Shown here: positions 24,894 to 33,290 of the stretch, one piece after another
Layout: every line of letters begins with the position of its first letter
How positions within the stretch are numbered: the stretch's first letter is position 1
Assembly (NCBI RefSeq): GCF_000725125.1
Contig: NZ_JFCB01000009.1
Span: forward strand, 1-64,000
From: Streptomyces toyocaensis
Lineage (GTDB): Bacteria > Actinomycetota > Actinomycetes > Streptomycetales > Streptomycetaceae
Direction of reading: 5' to 3'
Length of the DNA: 64,000 nucleotides
The notes under the pieces: generated by a model
The model's database searches: none
Seen by the model: the letters and a program-made list of their open reading frames with translations, nothing else
Told to the model about the DNA's origin: nothing
Made by a program: the position numbers and the translations under genes

Positions 24894-26264
24894 TTGTCCT
24901 CGATAAATGACCTCGCGACCTGGGAGCCGCTGCTGCGGCTGGTGCGGGATGCCCACGCGGAACAGCCCGCCGCGCCGGGTGGTTGCTTCACGGGGCAGAT
25001 CACTCTCGGCAGTTGGACCCTGCCCGCGCCACAGCCTCACCCGATGCCGGGGCGAGCCCTTCAGGTGGCGGACATGCAGGACCAGTTCACCGCCGTGGAA
25101 CGGGTACAGGACGCCCTCAGAGCCGACGGGGCGAGCAGCGTTTCGTACATGGTCGAGACGGCGCCGGACGGGAGGTCGCTGCTTCACGTCGTCGACTTGG
25201 GCCCTGCCGTGGAGCACGGCGTCGTCAGCCCCTTCGTGGGTGCCCTGCTCCTGGTCGAAGGCGCCGTTCCCGAACCCTGGCGGCGCCTGCCGAAGGATGT
25301 GCCGGGTGCGGCACTGGCGCCGTCGGCCGACCCGGGGCTGCTGGAACGGACCCTGCGGGAACGGCTGCCCGACGCCATCGGCGCCACCGAGGAGGAGATC
25401 GCGGAAGCGGAAGCGCGCCTCGGTGTCGCGCTGCCCGAGGAACTCAAGGCGCTCTACCGCGTCACCCGCGCCCGGTGGCAGGACTGGGGCGACGACTACG
25501 AGGCGGCGGAGCGCGTCGCTGACGCCGTCGGCTGCGAGCTCTTCTCCCTGGATTCGCTGTACATCGCGGACGCGGCCTCCCGTCCCTGCCCTTGGCAGTT
25601 CGCTGCCGACGACGCCGCCATCACCGCGCCGGACGCCGCCGTGCAGGGCCTCGTCGGCTCACCAGGCTGGATCGCCTTCGGCGACAACGGCGGCGGCGAC
25701 CGGCTGGCCATCGACCTGACGCCCGGCCCGGGCGGACACACCGGGCAGGTCATCGTGATCGACCACGAGCGGACCATCGGCGCCGGACTGCGCGCAGACT
25801 CCCTCACCGACATGGTGATCAACCGACCCGGCGGCTGGCGCCAGGACCATGACATGGACAACCCGCCGGTGGTGGCCCGGGTGAACATCCGCGCCCTGCA
25901 GAGTGTGGAGGCCGCCGCCCGTCCCGAGCTGGAGGTGCTCAGCATCGGCGTGTGGGAGGGCGAGCCACTCAGCCTCGCCCCGGTCGTCGGGCTTCCCCGC
26001 CTGCGGACCCTCACCGCCATTCCGGGTACGCTCGCCGATCCCCTGGAGATCGCCGGGCTGACGGGTCTGGAGTATCTGAGCCTCGGACCCGAGGACTGGC
26101 GCGTCCTGCTCGACGCCGGTGCCGTCCCCCGGAGCCTGTCGGCGGCCCACATCGAGGTGCGGGGCGAACAGCACCCGCTGCCGATCCTCGACCTCGCCAA
26201 CGAACTCCTCGCCCTGTGGGACCGCCCCCTCATCGGCCGGACCGTACTGGACGCCGGCCGGTGA
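24894..26264 (+). CDS. SUKH-domain protein with C-terminal leucine-rich-repeat-like region
   Basis: A TTG start at 24894 is chosen because GGAG lies eight bases upstream and no ATG/GTG fits. Of 456 residues, 1-145 form an N-terminal domain (LATWEPLLRLVRDAHAEQ...); ~160-330 is a SUKH domain (EAEARLGVALPEELKALYRV, WIAFGDNGGGDRLAIDLTP); ~345-430 has LRR-like strands (LEVLSIGVWE, LPRLRTLTAIPG, LTGLEYLSLG). Its stop overlaps the next GTG as GTGA, so the two are translationally coupled. An LRR tail may widen partner binding. Probably immunity or regulation; no toxin adjoins. Confidence 0.8.
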   Translation: MSSINDLATWEPLLRLVRDAHAEQPAAPGGCFTGQITLGSWTLPAPQPHPMPGRALQVADMQDQFTAVERVQDALRADGASSVSYMVETAPDGRSLLHVVDLGPAVEHGVVSPFVGALLLVEGAVPEPWRRLPKDVPGAALAPSADPGLLERTLRERLPDAIGATEEEIAEAEARLGVALPEELKALYRVTRARWQDWGDDYEAAERVADAVGCELFSLDSLYIADAASRPCPWQFAADDAAITAPDAAVQGLVGSPGWIAFGDNGGGDRLAIDLTPGPGGHTGQVIVIDHERTIGAGLRADSLTDMVINRPGGWRQDHDMDNPPVVARVNIRALQSVEAAARPELEVLSIGVWEGEPLSLAPVVGLPRLRTLTAIPGTLADPLEIAGLTGLEYLSLGPEDWRVLLDAGAVPRSLSAAHIEVRGEQHPLPILDLANELLALWDRPLIGRTVLDAGR

Positions 26265-26944
26265 GCGAGGACGGACTGGAGGTGGAGTGGACGCCGCCCT
26301 CCGAGTACAGGATCGAGATCGGTACCGAGCCGCTGGACCGGCCGGCCCGGAACTCGGTCGGCGGGTGGCCCTACTTCGACGACGGCCAGGAGTGGCCGCG
26401 GTGCTTCTGCGGCGAGCGGATGGCGCTGTTCTTCCAACTGGATCTGCCGGAGGACATCGAGTTCTTCGGCGGAGAACACCTGTCGGTCTTCCACTGCGCG
26501 CACCACAACGAGGCGTCCGACCCGGTCACGGCCGACGGCCGCCTCGTGCCCCGGTTCTGGGAGGCTCCGCAGCCGCCGTTCCCGGGCTCGTTCTGGCGGG
26601 TGCTGCTCCAGCGTGACCCGGGGATACCGGAGGCGGAGCCCGAACCGGCCGTGCGGGCCCTGCCCCTGACCCTGCGGCCCGCCAAGGACACGTATTTCAA
26701 GGTGGGTGGTACGGCGTCCTGGGTGCAGTATCCCGAGTACTACCGGTGCGCGTGCGGGGCGGAGTTGGCCTTCGTCTGCCAGGTACCGGAGAACTGGGCG
26801 TTCGGCGTCAGCCCCGGGGCCCCGGTGCAGCCCTACAGCATCCGGGACGACGCCTACCTCCTCTTCCTCGGCAACGAGGTCTACCTGCTGGCCTGCCCGC
26901 AGCGTTGCGACCCGGCGGCCGTCTTCCCGGTGAACCAGAACTGA
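26261..26944 (+). CDS. Cys-rich DUF1963-like protein, coupled to the SUKH gene
   Basis: 227 residues beginning SEDGLEVEWTPPSEYRI. Motifs GGWPYFDDGQEWPRCFCGE, MALFFQLDLPED and a second half with YYRCACGAELAFVCQVPE resemble DUF1963/YwqG proteins. Cys pairs CFCG, CAHH and CACG look able to bind Zn. The C-terminal third is duplicated at 32766-33007, next to a DUF397 gene, and the same DUF397 tail follows here, so the ancestral order was DUF1963-DUF397. Cytosolic; biochemical role unknown. Confidence 0.65.
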   Translation: MSEDGLEVEWTPPSEYRIEIGTEPLDRPARNSVGGWPYFDDGQEWPRCFCGERMALFFQLDLPEDIEFFGGEHLSVFHCAHHNEASDPVTADGRLVPRFWEAPQPPFPGSFWRVLLQRDPGIPEAEPEPAVRALPLTLRPAKDTYFKVGGTASWVQYPEYYRCACGAELAFVCQVPENWAFGVSPGAPVQPYSIRDDAYLLFLGNEVYLLACPQRCDPAAVFPVNQN

Positions 26945-27103
26945 CTTCGGATCACTTGAGGGAGGCGACGAACGACGTCCAGGCCTGGGCCGTGACGGTG
27001 AGGACCGGGCCGTGGGGGACCTTGGAGTCGCGGACGGGGACGACGGCGGTGTGGGCGTCGCAGACTTCGAGGCAGTTGCCGCCGTCGCCGTTGCCAGTAA
27101 TGG
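26700..27103 (+). repeat. Direct repeat, left copy (DUF1963 tail + DUF397 tail)
   Basis: Matches 32766-33158 at roughly 90% by eye in the same orientation. It spans the last third of the DUF1963-like gene, the intergenic bases and the C-terminal half of a DUF397 gene. The 5.7 kb between the copies holds the NucA/NucB toxin module. Confidence 0.85.
26952..27103 (-). pseudogene. C-terminal half of a DUF397 gene
   Basis: The minus strand reads GNGDGGNCLEVCDAHTAVV followed by RDSKVPHGPVLTVTAQAW to SLK, the second half of the DUF397 protein at 33015. The N-terminal WRKSTYS block is absent; instead an unrelated Arg-rich frame precedes it. It is one arm of the direct repeat and probably not expressed. 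Confidence 0.75.
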
Positions 27104-27242
27104 GTTGACGTGCCGGAGGAGGCCGGAGTACCACGGTTCTGCATCCGTGGCGCCGACGGTACGTGCCTGCCGTTGATACAACCAACCTCTTGCCGGGCCG
27201 GTTTCACCGTCACCCCGTCCGAGGACTCAGTAGGTTGGCGGG

Positions 27243-27875
27243 ATGAGTGAGCAACGGAACCTGGAGTTGGCCTGGCGTCGCCTCATGGACTGGCTGGAGG
27301 CGAATGCGCCGGTTTCCCGCGCCTCCCTGCTGCCGCCGGCCCCGGAGCACACCATTGAGGCTGCCGATGCGCAACTGAGGCAGCACCTCGGGTTCGGTCT
27401 TCCCGCGGAGCTGGCCGCTCTCTGGCGGCTGTGCGGCGGTGTGGAGCACCAATACATCGAGGCCAACGAGGACGAGGGTGAGGTCGGCTCGGGGGCGTTC
27501 CTGCCCGGCGGGATGCTGCTCGGTCCGGCGGACGCGCTCAGGACGCGGCTGCCCGAGACCGGTCGCGGGGATGCGTGGGGCGGTGCCTCTGTGGTGCCGT
27601 GGCTGACGGACGACGAAGCGGGGCCCGAGTCCGGGCATTACGTGGGGGCGGACGGCGTCGGTCGCTGGTCGCTGCCGGACAACCTGGCCTGCGACAAGCC
27701 GGACTTCCCGTCGATCGCCGCCTATCTCGATGCGGTGCACCGCACGCTCACCGAAGGGCCGGGCGATGCCCTGGGTTCGGATGTTCCTGGGCTGGTGTGG
27801 GGCTGTCTGGTCTGGGACGACCCCGAGGCGCCTTTGCTGGACGAAGCGCTGGAGCACTGGCATCCCGTCCATTGA
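27243..27875 (+). CDS. SUKH (SMI1/KNR4) family protein facing the NucA/NucB toxin
   Basis: 210 residues. Canonical SUKH N-terminus (AWRRLMDWLEANAP, EAADAQLRQHLGFGLPAEL, ALWRLCGGV), then GGMLLGPADAL and VVPWLTDDEAGPESGHYVG, and a C-terminal VWGCLVWDDPEAPLLDEAL helix. It converges on the toxin gene at 27929 with only 53 bp and a shared terminator between the stops. SUKH proteins often neutralise nucleases, so it is the best candidate immunity partner of that toxin, although the opposed orientation is unusual. Confidence 0.82.
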   Translation: MSEQRNLELAWRRLMDWLEANAPVSRASLLPPAPEHTIEAADAQLRQHLGFGLPAELAALWRLCGGVEHQYIEANEDEGEVGSGAFLPGGMLLGPADALRTRLPETGRGDAWGGASVVPWLTDDEAGPESGHYVGADGVGRWSLPDNLACDKPDFPSIAAYLDAVHRTLTEGPGDALGSDVPGLVWGCLVWDDPEAPLLDEALEHWHPVH

Positions 27876-27882
27876 CCTGTGA

Positions 27883-27915
27883 GCCCGGGGCCCGCCGACC
27901 AGGCGGGCCCCGGGC
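27883..27915. terminator. Bidirectional terminator between toxin and SUKH genes
   Basis: GCCCGGGGCCCGCC (27883-27896) and its exact complement (27902-27915) make a 14-bp GC-only stem with a 5-base loop in the 53-bp gap between the two stop codons. Confidence 0.75.
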
Positions 27916-27928
27916 AACGGGCTGTTGG

Positions 27929-30900
27929 CTACGGCTTCTTCATCTCGCAGACGAGGGTCGCCGCACCGGTGTCGCAGTCCTTGAACCACGGCCGACCGGG
28001 ATCGACGGCGAACGCGTCGCCGTCGATGACCCGCATCCGGGACAGGAACTCGTTGCCGTACTTGTTCATCGCGCCCTGGTTGACGTATCCGGACATCGAG
28101 GAGCGGCCGCACTTCTCGGTGAACGCCGGTGCGTCGTAACGGGTGTCGTCGAGAAGGTGTTCACTGCCGTCGTCGGCCTTCGCCGCCACAGTCTGGATGC
28201 ACTCGCCGCCTCCGGCCTTGCCGGCCGGGTTCAGCCCGCCGGCGGTAGCGGGCAGCCCCACGGTCTCGTACGCCGAGGCGAACGGCACCTCGTCACAGTT
28301 CACCTTGTCCGGATTCGGAAGGGGAACCTGCGGACGGAACTCCGGGTGCAGGAACGTCTTCGGATGCGGCACGAACCCCTTGGTCGGCACGTAGCCGTCG
28401 GTTCGGCTGCCGCCGTAGTAGCCGCACACCCGGGCACGGATCTTCTTCTTGGTCCACGTGGAGTTCACACGGCCGTTGTCCGCGTCGGGACGGTAGTGCA
28501 TCGGCTCGGCGATCGTCCCCAGGCCCTTGACGCCGGACTTGTTCTGGACCATCCACAGGTGAGCCGCGGCGGCCGGGTAACGGGCGGCGTCCATCTGGTA
28601 CTCGGGAACGTACTGCGTCAGCACACATCCCGGATCGCCGTACGATTCGACCTTGTCGCAGCGCACATCGATACCGGGCGAGCGGGCGTCACCGCCGTCG
28701 GTGTCGTCGTCCTTGCCCTCGATCGGTACGTACTCGCTCTCCGGGTTGTAGACGAACCAGATCGGCAGCTTCCTGGACAGCCCGGCGTCGGTGGGGCCGG
28801 CGCCGTCGGTGGAGCCGTCCCACTTATGCGTGGCGGTACCGGTGGCCATGTGGGAGTCGACCGGGTTGCTGTCGCCTCCGCCCTTCCAGCTGAGGTCGCC
28901 GTAGAAGTCGAAGTTCTGCACGTCCTTGCCGTCGGTGGCGTCTTCGCACGCGCTGCTGAAGCACATCGAGTCGATGTGGGCGATGGGGTTGCCGTCACCG
29001 AACAGTACGGACCTCTCGTCGCCCGGGAAGTCGTTGTAGACCGGGTTCATTTCGATCCACGTCTTGATCGTCCCGTCGTTCCGGTCGGTCTTGACCTGGA
29101 ATGCGATCTCGAAGGAGGCATGGTGCTCCGCGATCTTGACGCCGTGGAGGTAGTACTCCTTCTCGTAGTTCAGGTCGAAGAAGACGCAGGCTTCGTTGCG
29201 GGTGATCAGCGACTTCTGCGCCTCCCCGGACAGCGACGGCTGGCACCAGGTGCCGGTGACGATCGGATCGGGGTAGGACGGGGCCCGCATCCTGCTCCGC
29301 TCGGCCAGCTCCTTCGCGGCCTTACGGGTTCCCGCGAGTGACCGCTCGTCCTTCGGAGTGATGGTGACCGTCTCATCGCCCTTGCTCAGGGTCCGGGACG
29401 CGCTGCCCTGCTTCCAGTCCGCGATGCGCTGTGGTTCGTTGAGGTACGCGGCTGCGTCGGAGGTCAGGTCCGGCTGCGGCAGCTTGATGTCGATCTTCTG
29501 GGCGCGGTTGTAGTCCCGGTTGCCGGCGGTGAACCCGTAGTCCCTGATCGGGCCCACGTTTCCTGCCCGGTCCACGGTGCGCGTCTGCGTCACATGGTTG
29601 CCGTCGGCGGCCGGCGTCGCGGTGTAGGAGGCTTCCGGCGCCGGTGCTGCGGCCCTGGCCGTAGGCGTGGTGGTGCGTACCGATGCCCAGCCGTAGTCGT
29701 CCGCGTCGTCCTCGTACGGGTCGAAGCGGTACTGCACCTCGTACGGGGACGGATCGCCGGTGGTGACGTCGAAGCGGCCCTCGATCCCGGCGCCGCCACC
29801 GCCCCAGTTCTCCGGGTAGGTGCTCGACGTAACGGACTCCGGTTCCTCGGGTGCCGTGGTGTCGACGACGAACTGGGTCCAAGCCGACCAGTTGAGGTTG
29901 TAGTGCGTGCCGTCGTAGGCGTTGGTGCGGAACTTGTAGGTCCTGCCGTCCTGGAGCTGTCCGGCCGGCACGGTGACGGAGGCGGGCTTCCCCGAGTCCA
30001 CCGAGTCCGAGACGATCAGGCCCTCACCCGCCGGAGTGGTGATGGGGGTGTTGGTGGCGGCGTCGTAAACCTGGAAGGTGGCGGTGACCTTGTCGCCGTC
30101 GGCGTCGGTGAAGGTGTCCCGCAGGGTCGGGGTGGTGGTGTTGACGGCCCAGACGCCCGCGTACTGCCGGAACGGCGCGCCGGCCTGCCGGTTCGTGCCA
30201 TCCGAGGGGCGGTAGTTGTAGGTGACGGACAGCTTGGGCTGATTCGTCGTGGCGTTGGCGGAGTTGACCCGCTTCCACTGCTTGACGTCGTCGGTGGCCG
30301 CGCGCAGACCCATGTGGCCGCGGGAGGCCTTGGCGGACGCCCAGGTCTGGACGAGGGCGTCGACATCGGCGTTGATCCAGCCGTCGGCGCCGCAGGAGGG
30401 GTTGCCCTTGGTCTCGGTGGAGGAGTGGTACTGCTGGTTCCACGCGGGCTGGCTGGTCCAGCGGGACGCGGTGGACGGGGCACCCGTGTCCCACACGGTC
30501 CAGCTCTGCGCCGTGCAGTCGGTGTTGCCGGAGTGGAAGTTGTACAGCGACAGGTTGGTGTCGACGATCAGCGCGTCGGCGATCGCCGAGGTGTTCCAGG
30601 TGATGAAGGAACGGGCCGTGCGGAAGGTGCCGTCGGCGTTCTTCGTGCCGGGGTTGCCGAGGTCGAGTTCGGTGTCGGCCGACCAGTCGACGGTCTCGCC
30701 CTGCTGGACGTAGGTGTCGAAGGTGTTCGACAGTGCCGAGGTCGAAGGGTCGACGGTGACCGGGTAGACGGTCTTCGGGTCCGCGAGGAACGCCGCGTCC
30801 GGGGTGACGACGAGGTCGATCAGGCCGTTGCCCCTGTCGACGACCTTCATGCCGACCCGGGTGCGGTTCTCATGCTTCCCCGACCGCTTGTCGACCGACG

Positions 30901-31744
30901 CGTCCCACATCACCGGGGCGGGCATGGTGGCCCGTGCGTCGCCGGTCCTCGCGTCGGTGAAGGTGACCGAACCGTCGTTGTTCGCTTCGGCCTTGAGGCC
31001 CTTGGCCTTCACCGGGAGCGTGTAGGTGTAGCCCGCCGTCTCCGGCCGCTCGCGTATCTCGACGAACTGCTCGAAGCCGGTGCGGGTCGCCTCGACGACG
31101 ACGTCCGCGCCGGGGACGGCCTCGCGGTAGCGGGCCGTGGCGCCGTCGACCGCAGGTGCGGGCAGTCCGCCCTTCCACTGCAGGGTCACGCTCTCGTCAC
31201 CCTCGCCGAGGGTGACGAGGTCGCGCGGGGCGGCATCCTTCGCGGCCCGCAGCGACGGAGCCCTCGTGTCGCCCTTTCCACCCAGACGCAGGCCCTTGGG
31301 GTGGCTCTTCGCCCGGACACCGCCGTCCGCGCCGCGGGCGAGGGTGACGTCGACCTTCTGCCATTTCCCGTCACGCAGGACGCGTTCGGGGCCGGCGGTG
31401 AGTTCCGTGGTCAAGGTGCCGTCGGGGTTGGCGACGGTGTACGTCGTCTCGGTCGTCTCGTCGGTGACGACAACCTTCTTCCCGATCCTCTCCGCTTCCA
31501 GGATCGCCCACGCCTTGGAGCCCTTGGCATGCCGGGCCGCCCAGGCCATGTCGGAGGCGAGGATCTCTCCCTCGGACGGCTGGTGACTCCGCAGCAGGGC
31601 TTCCTCGGCCTGAGGAGCCGCCGTCACGGCCGCACCGCCGGCGACGAGGGCGGCCTCGGCGACCAGGAGCAGCGCTGCCGCGGTCGCCGTACGGGACACC
31701 CGTCTGCGCCGTCCCGACCCGGAGAACTGTGTGTCAGGTGACAC
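27929..31744 (-). CDS. Secreted DNRLRE protein with C-terminal NucA/NucB-type DNase domain
   Basis: GTG at 31744 with GAGAGGAAGG upstream gives 1,271 residues. An Arg-rich n-region and ALLLVAEAALVAGGAAVTA form the export signal. Residues ~60-330 resemble the N-terminal region before DNRLRE domains in RHS toxins; ~336-560 is DNRLRE-like (DTYVQQGETVDWSADTELDL); ~600-760 has fibronectin-like strands and a central region follows with Cys pairs. Residues ~1147-1271 read NCDEVPFASAYETVG, GGECIQTV and FLSRMRVIDGDAFAVD, the NucA/NucB secreted-DNase pattern. It lacks YD repeats, so it is not an RHS shell. Likely a secreted DNase toxin or nutrient-scavenging nuclease. Confidence 0.8.
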   Translation of the reverse strand: MSPDTQFSGSGRRRRVSRTATAAALLLVAEAALVAGGAAVTAAPQAEEALLRSHQPSEGEILASDMAWAARHAKGSKAWAILEAERIGKKVVVTDETTETTYTVANPDGTLTTELTAGPERVLRDGKWQKVDVTLARGADGGVRAKSHPKGLRLGGKGDTRAPSLRAAKDAAPRDLVTLGEGDESVTLQWKGGLPAPAVDGATARYREAVPGADVVVEATRTGFEQFVEIRERPETAGYTYTLPVKAKGLKAEANNDGSVTFTDARTGDARATMPAPVMWDASVDKRSGKHENRTRVGMKVVDRGNGLIDLVVTPDAAFLADPKTVYPVTVDPSTSALSNTFDTYVQQGETVDWSADTELDLGNPGTKNADGTFRTARSFITWNTSAIADALIVDTNLSLYNFHSGNTDCTAQSWTVWDTGAPSTASRWTSQPAWNQQYHSSTETKGNPSCGADGWINADVDALVQTWASAKASRGHMGLRAATDDVKQWKRVNSANATTNQPKLSVTYNYRPSDGTNRQAGAPFRQYAGVWAVNTTTPTLRDTFTDADGDKVTATFQVYDAATNTPITTPAGEGLIVSDSVDSGKPASVTVPAGQLQDGRTYKFRTNAYDGTHYNLNWSAWTQFVVDTTAPEEPESVTSSTYPENWGGGGAGIEGRFDVTTGDPSPYEVQYRFDPYEDDADDYGWASVRTTTPTARAAAPAPEASYTATPAADGNHVTQTRTVDRAGNVGPIRDYGFTAGNRDYNRAQKIDIKLPQPDLTSDAAAYLNEPQRIADWKQGSASRTLSKGDETVTITPKDERSLAGTRKAAKELAERSRMRAPSYPDPIVTGTWCQPSLSGEAQKSLITRNEACVFFDLNYEKEYYLHGVKIAEHHASFEIAFQVKTDRNDGTIKTWIEMNPVYNDFPGDERSVLFGDGNPIAHIDSMCFSSACEDATDGKDVQNFDFYGDLSWKGGGDSNPVDSHMATGTATHKWDGSTDGAGPTDAGLSRKLPIWFVYNPESEYVPIEGKDDDTDGGDARSPGIDVRCDKVESYGDPGCVLTQYVPEYQMDAARYPAAAAHLWMVQNKSGVKGLGTIAEPMHYRPDADNGRVNSTWTKKKIRARVCGYYGGSRTDGYVPTKGFVPHPKTFLHPEFRPQVPLPNPDKVNCDEVPFASAYETVGLPATAGGLNPAGKAGGGECIQTVAAKADDGSEHLLDDTRYDAPAFTEKCGRSSMSGYVNQGAMNKYGNEFLSRMRVIDGDAFAVDPGRPWFKDCDTGAATLVCEMKKP

Positions 31745-31776
31745 GAAGTGCTGCCTTCCTCTCGGGAATCCAAACG

Positions 31777-31793
31777 TGTGTGCTGGGCACACA
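31777..31793. promoter_or_regulatory. Inverted repeat upstream of the NucA/NucB gene
   Basis: TGTGTG-CTGGG-CACACA lies 33-49 bp before the GTG start at 31744, where an operator would be expected. The rest of the 395-bp stretch 31745-32139 holds no gene that I recognise. Confidence 0.4.
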
Positions 31794-32139
31794 GTTGCAA
31801 GACGCTATGTGCGCCGAGCGGATGGCAGTAGTGCGTTTCCGGCCCGGTGGAGAACTGCGTTCCGCGCAGGCCGCGATGGCGTTTGCGGCCATGAAGGTGC
31901 GGCCTTCAAACATCGGATTGCTCACACTGTGGCGTGGCGTCGAGGGGCGTGAGCGGCTGTGCGCCGGTCCTCGATTCGTGGATATGCCACGAGGAAGTCG
32001 TGAGTGTCGGACAAACCGTCCGTAATGCCTCAGACATCTCAAGTCGTCGTGCCGGGTGAAGTGTTCTGGCCGGAAGGCGTCCCGGTGTCGCAGCCGGGCG
32101 CGTGACCGCGTCGTTGTCAGGGTGAGGGCATCGACCGAC

Positions 32140-32765
32140 GGCAGGTGCGCGAGAATGGTTGACTTCTTCCGCGCGTGCCGTCGACACCGGGCCTCCGGCC
32201 GGGCGGTCCGCGCGCCGACACATCGCCACGATCGTCTTGCCGGCGCCGGGCCCGCCGCCCACCCGGGCCGGGCCGCTGTAGTCGCGGGTGACCAGCTTGG
32301 CCTGGGCGGGGTGCAGGAACACCTTCCAGCGCCCGACGTCCTCGCCCTCCAGCGCCTCGCGCAGGGCGTCGTCGGTCGTGGTGACGATGGTGGCGGGACG
32401 GTCGACGGCGGCGCTGAAGTCCTCGGGGTCCACGGTGTCGGGCGCCGCGACGGGCGCGGTGACCTGCTCGAGGAGGTCGTCGTACTTGCCGTCGTACAGG
32501 GGCCAGCAGCACTTCGCCGAAGAGCTCCGGCGCGTACTCGACGAGGCGAGGAGCTGGTCCTCGGTGGTCAGCGCGGCGACGACGGGCACCAGGGAGGGGG
32601 CTACGCCCAGGTCGGTGAGCTGCTGTTCCGACCACTGCGCGAACAGCGGCTGCGGGGCGTCGGGGACGACGGGTTCGGCGGGGGTGAGCACCTCCTCCTG
32701 GACGACCTGGAGGTCCACGTACCCGAGCCGACGGGGGAGCTTGAGGATCTCCCGGTCGGCCTTGG
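32140..32765 (-). pseudogene. Remnant of a UvrD/Rep-type DNA helicase
   Basis: The minus strand from ~32765 reads PPKADREILKLPRRLGYVDL, then PAEPVVPDAPQPLFAQWSEQ, then KVFLHPAQAKLVTRDYSGPA and a Walker A GGGPGAGKT. This is the N-terminal part of large superfamily-I helicases of actinobacteria. The middle (around 32500-32560) is out of pattern, suggesting a frameshift, and after Walker A the frame decays. Both ends abut unrelated DNA, so it is a broken insert between the toxin promoter region and the right-hand direct repeat. Confidence 0.65.
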
Positions 32766-33007
32766 GCGGAACTGCAGCTTGGGTTCAGGACCCCGAGTAC
32801 CACCGGTGCGCGTGCGGGTCGGAGTTGGCGTTCGTCTGCCAGGTGCCGGAAAACCGGGAGTTCGGCGTCAGCCCCGGGGCCCCGGTGCAGCCCTACAGCA
32901 TCCGGGACGACGCCTACCTCCTGTTCCTCGGCAACGAGGTCTATCTGCTGGCCTGCCCGAGGCGCCGCGACCCGGCGGCCGTCCTTCCGGTGAACCAACG
33001 CGGTTAA
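32766..33007 (+). pseudogene. C-terminal fragment of the DUF1963-like gene
   Basis: About 78 codons, GGTAAWVQDPEYHRCACGSE through VSPGAPVQPYSIRDDAYLLF to PVNQRG and TAA, matching residues ~150-227 of the protein at 26261. There is no start and the left edge passes straight into helicase remnant sequence. Confidence 0.75.
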
Positions 33008-33158
33008 CCGTGCCTCACTTGAGTGAAGTGACGAACGCCGTCCAGGCCGGAGCCGTGAGGGTGAGGACCGGGCCGTGGGGGACCTTGGAGTCACGGACGG
33101 GGACGACGGCGGTGTGGGCGTCGCAGACTTCGAGGCAGTCGCCGCCGGTGCCGTTGCT
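32766..33158 (+). repeat. Direct repeat, right copy (DUF1963 tail + DUF397 gene end)
   Basis: Partner of 26700-27103. Here the DUF397 half belongs to a full gene while the DUF1963 half is truncated, the mirror of the left copy. Confidence 0.85.
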
Positions 33159-33290
33159 GTAGGTGCTCTTGCGCCAGCGGGCGGCGCCGGGGAGCGCTTC
33201 GGCTACCTCGACGCAGTCGCCGCCGTCACCGTTGCTGTAGGTGCTCTTGCGCCAGACTGCGTGGCTCAAGTCAATCGCGCTGGTTGCCAT
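33015..33290 (-). CDS. DUF397 protein with a duplicated core motif
   Basis: The 91-residue protein contains the DUF397 signature twice: WRKSTYSNGDGGDCVEV and WRKSTYSNGTGGDCLEV, then VPVRDSKVPHGPVLTLT and a C-terminal AWTAFVTSLK. Usual DUF397 proteins have one copy in ~65 residues, so this is an internal duplication. Its start lies inside the end of the XRE gene (33271-33290 overlap), so the two are co-translated. DUF397 partners of XRE/DUF5753 regulators act in development and antibiotic control (WhiJ- and AbaA-type loci) and may behave like an antitoxin-like binder. Confidence 0.88.
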   Translation of the reverse strand: MATSAIDLSHAVWRKSTYSNGDGGDCVEVAEALPGAARWRKSTYSNGTGGDCLEVCDAHTAVVPVRDSKVPHGPVLTLTAPAWTAFVTSLK

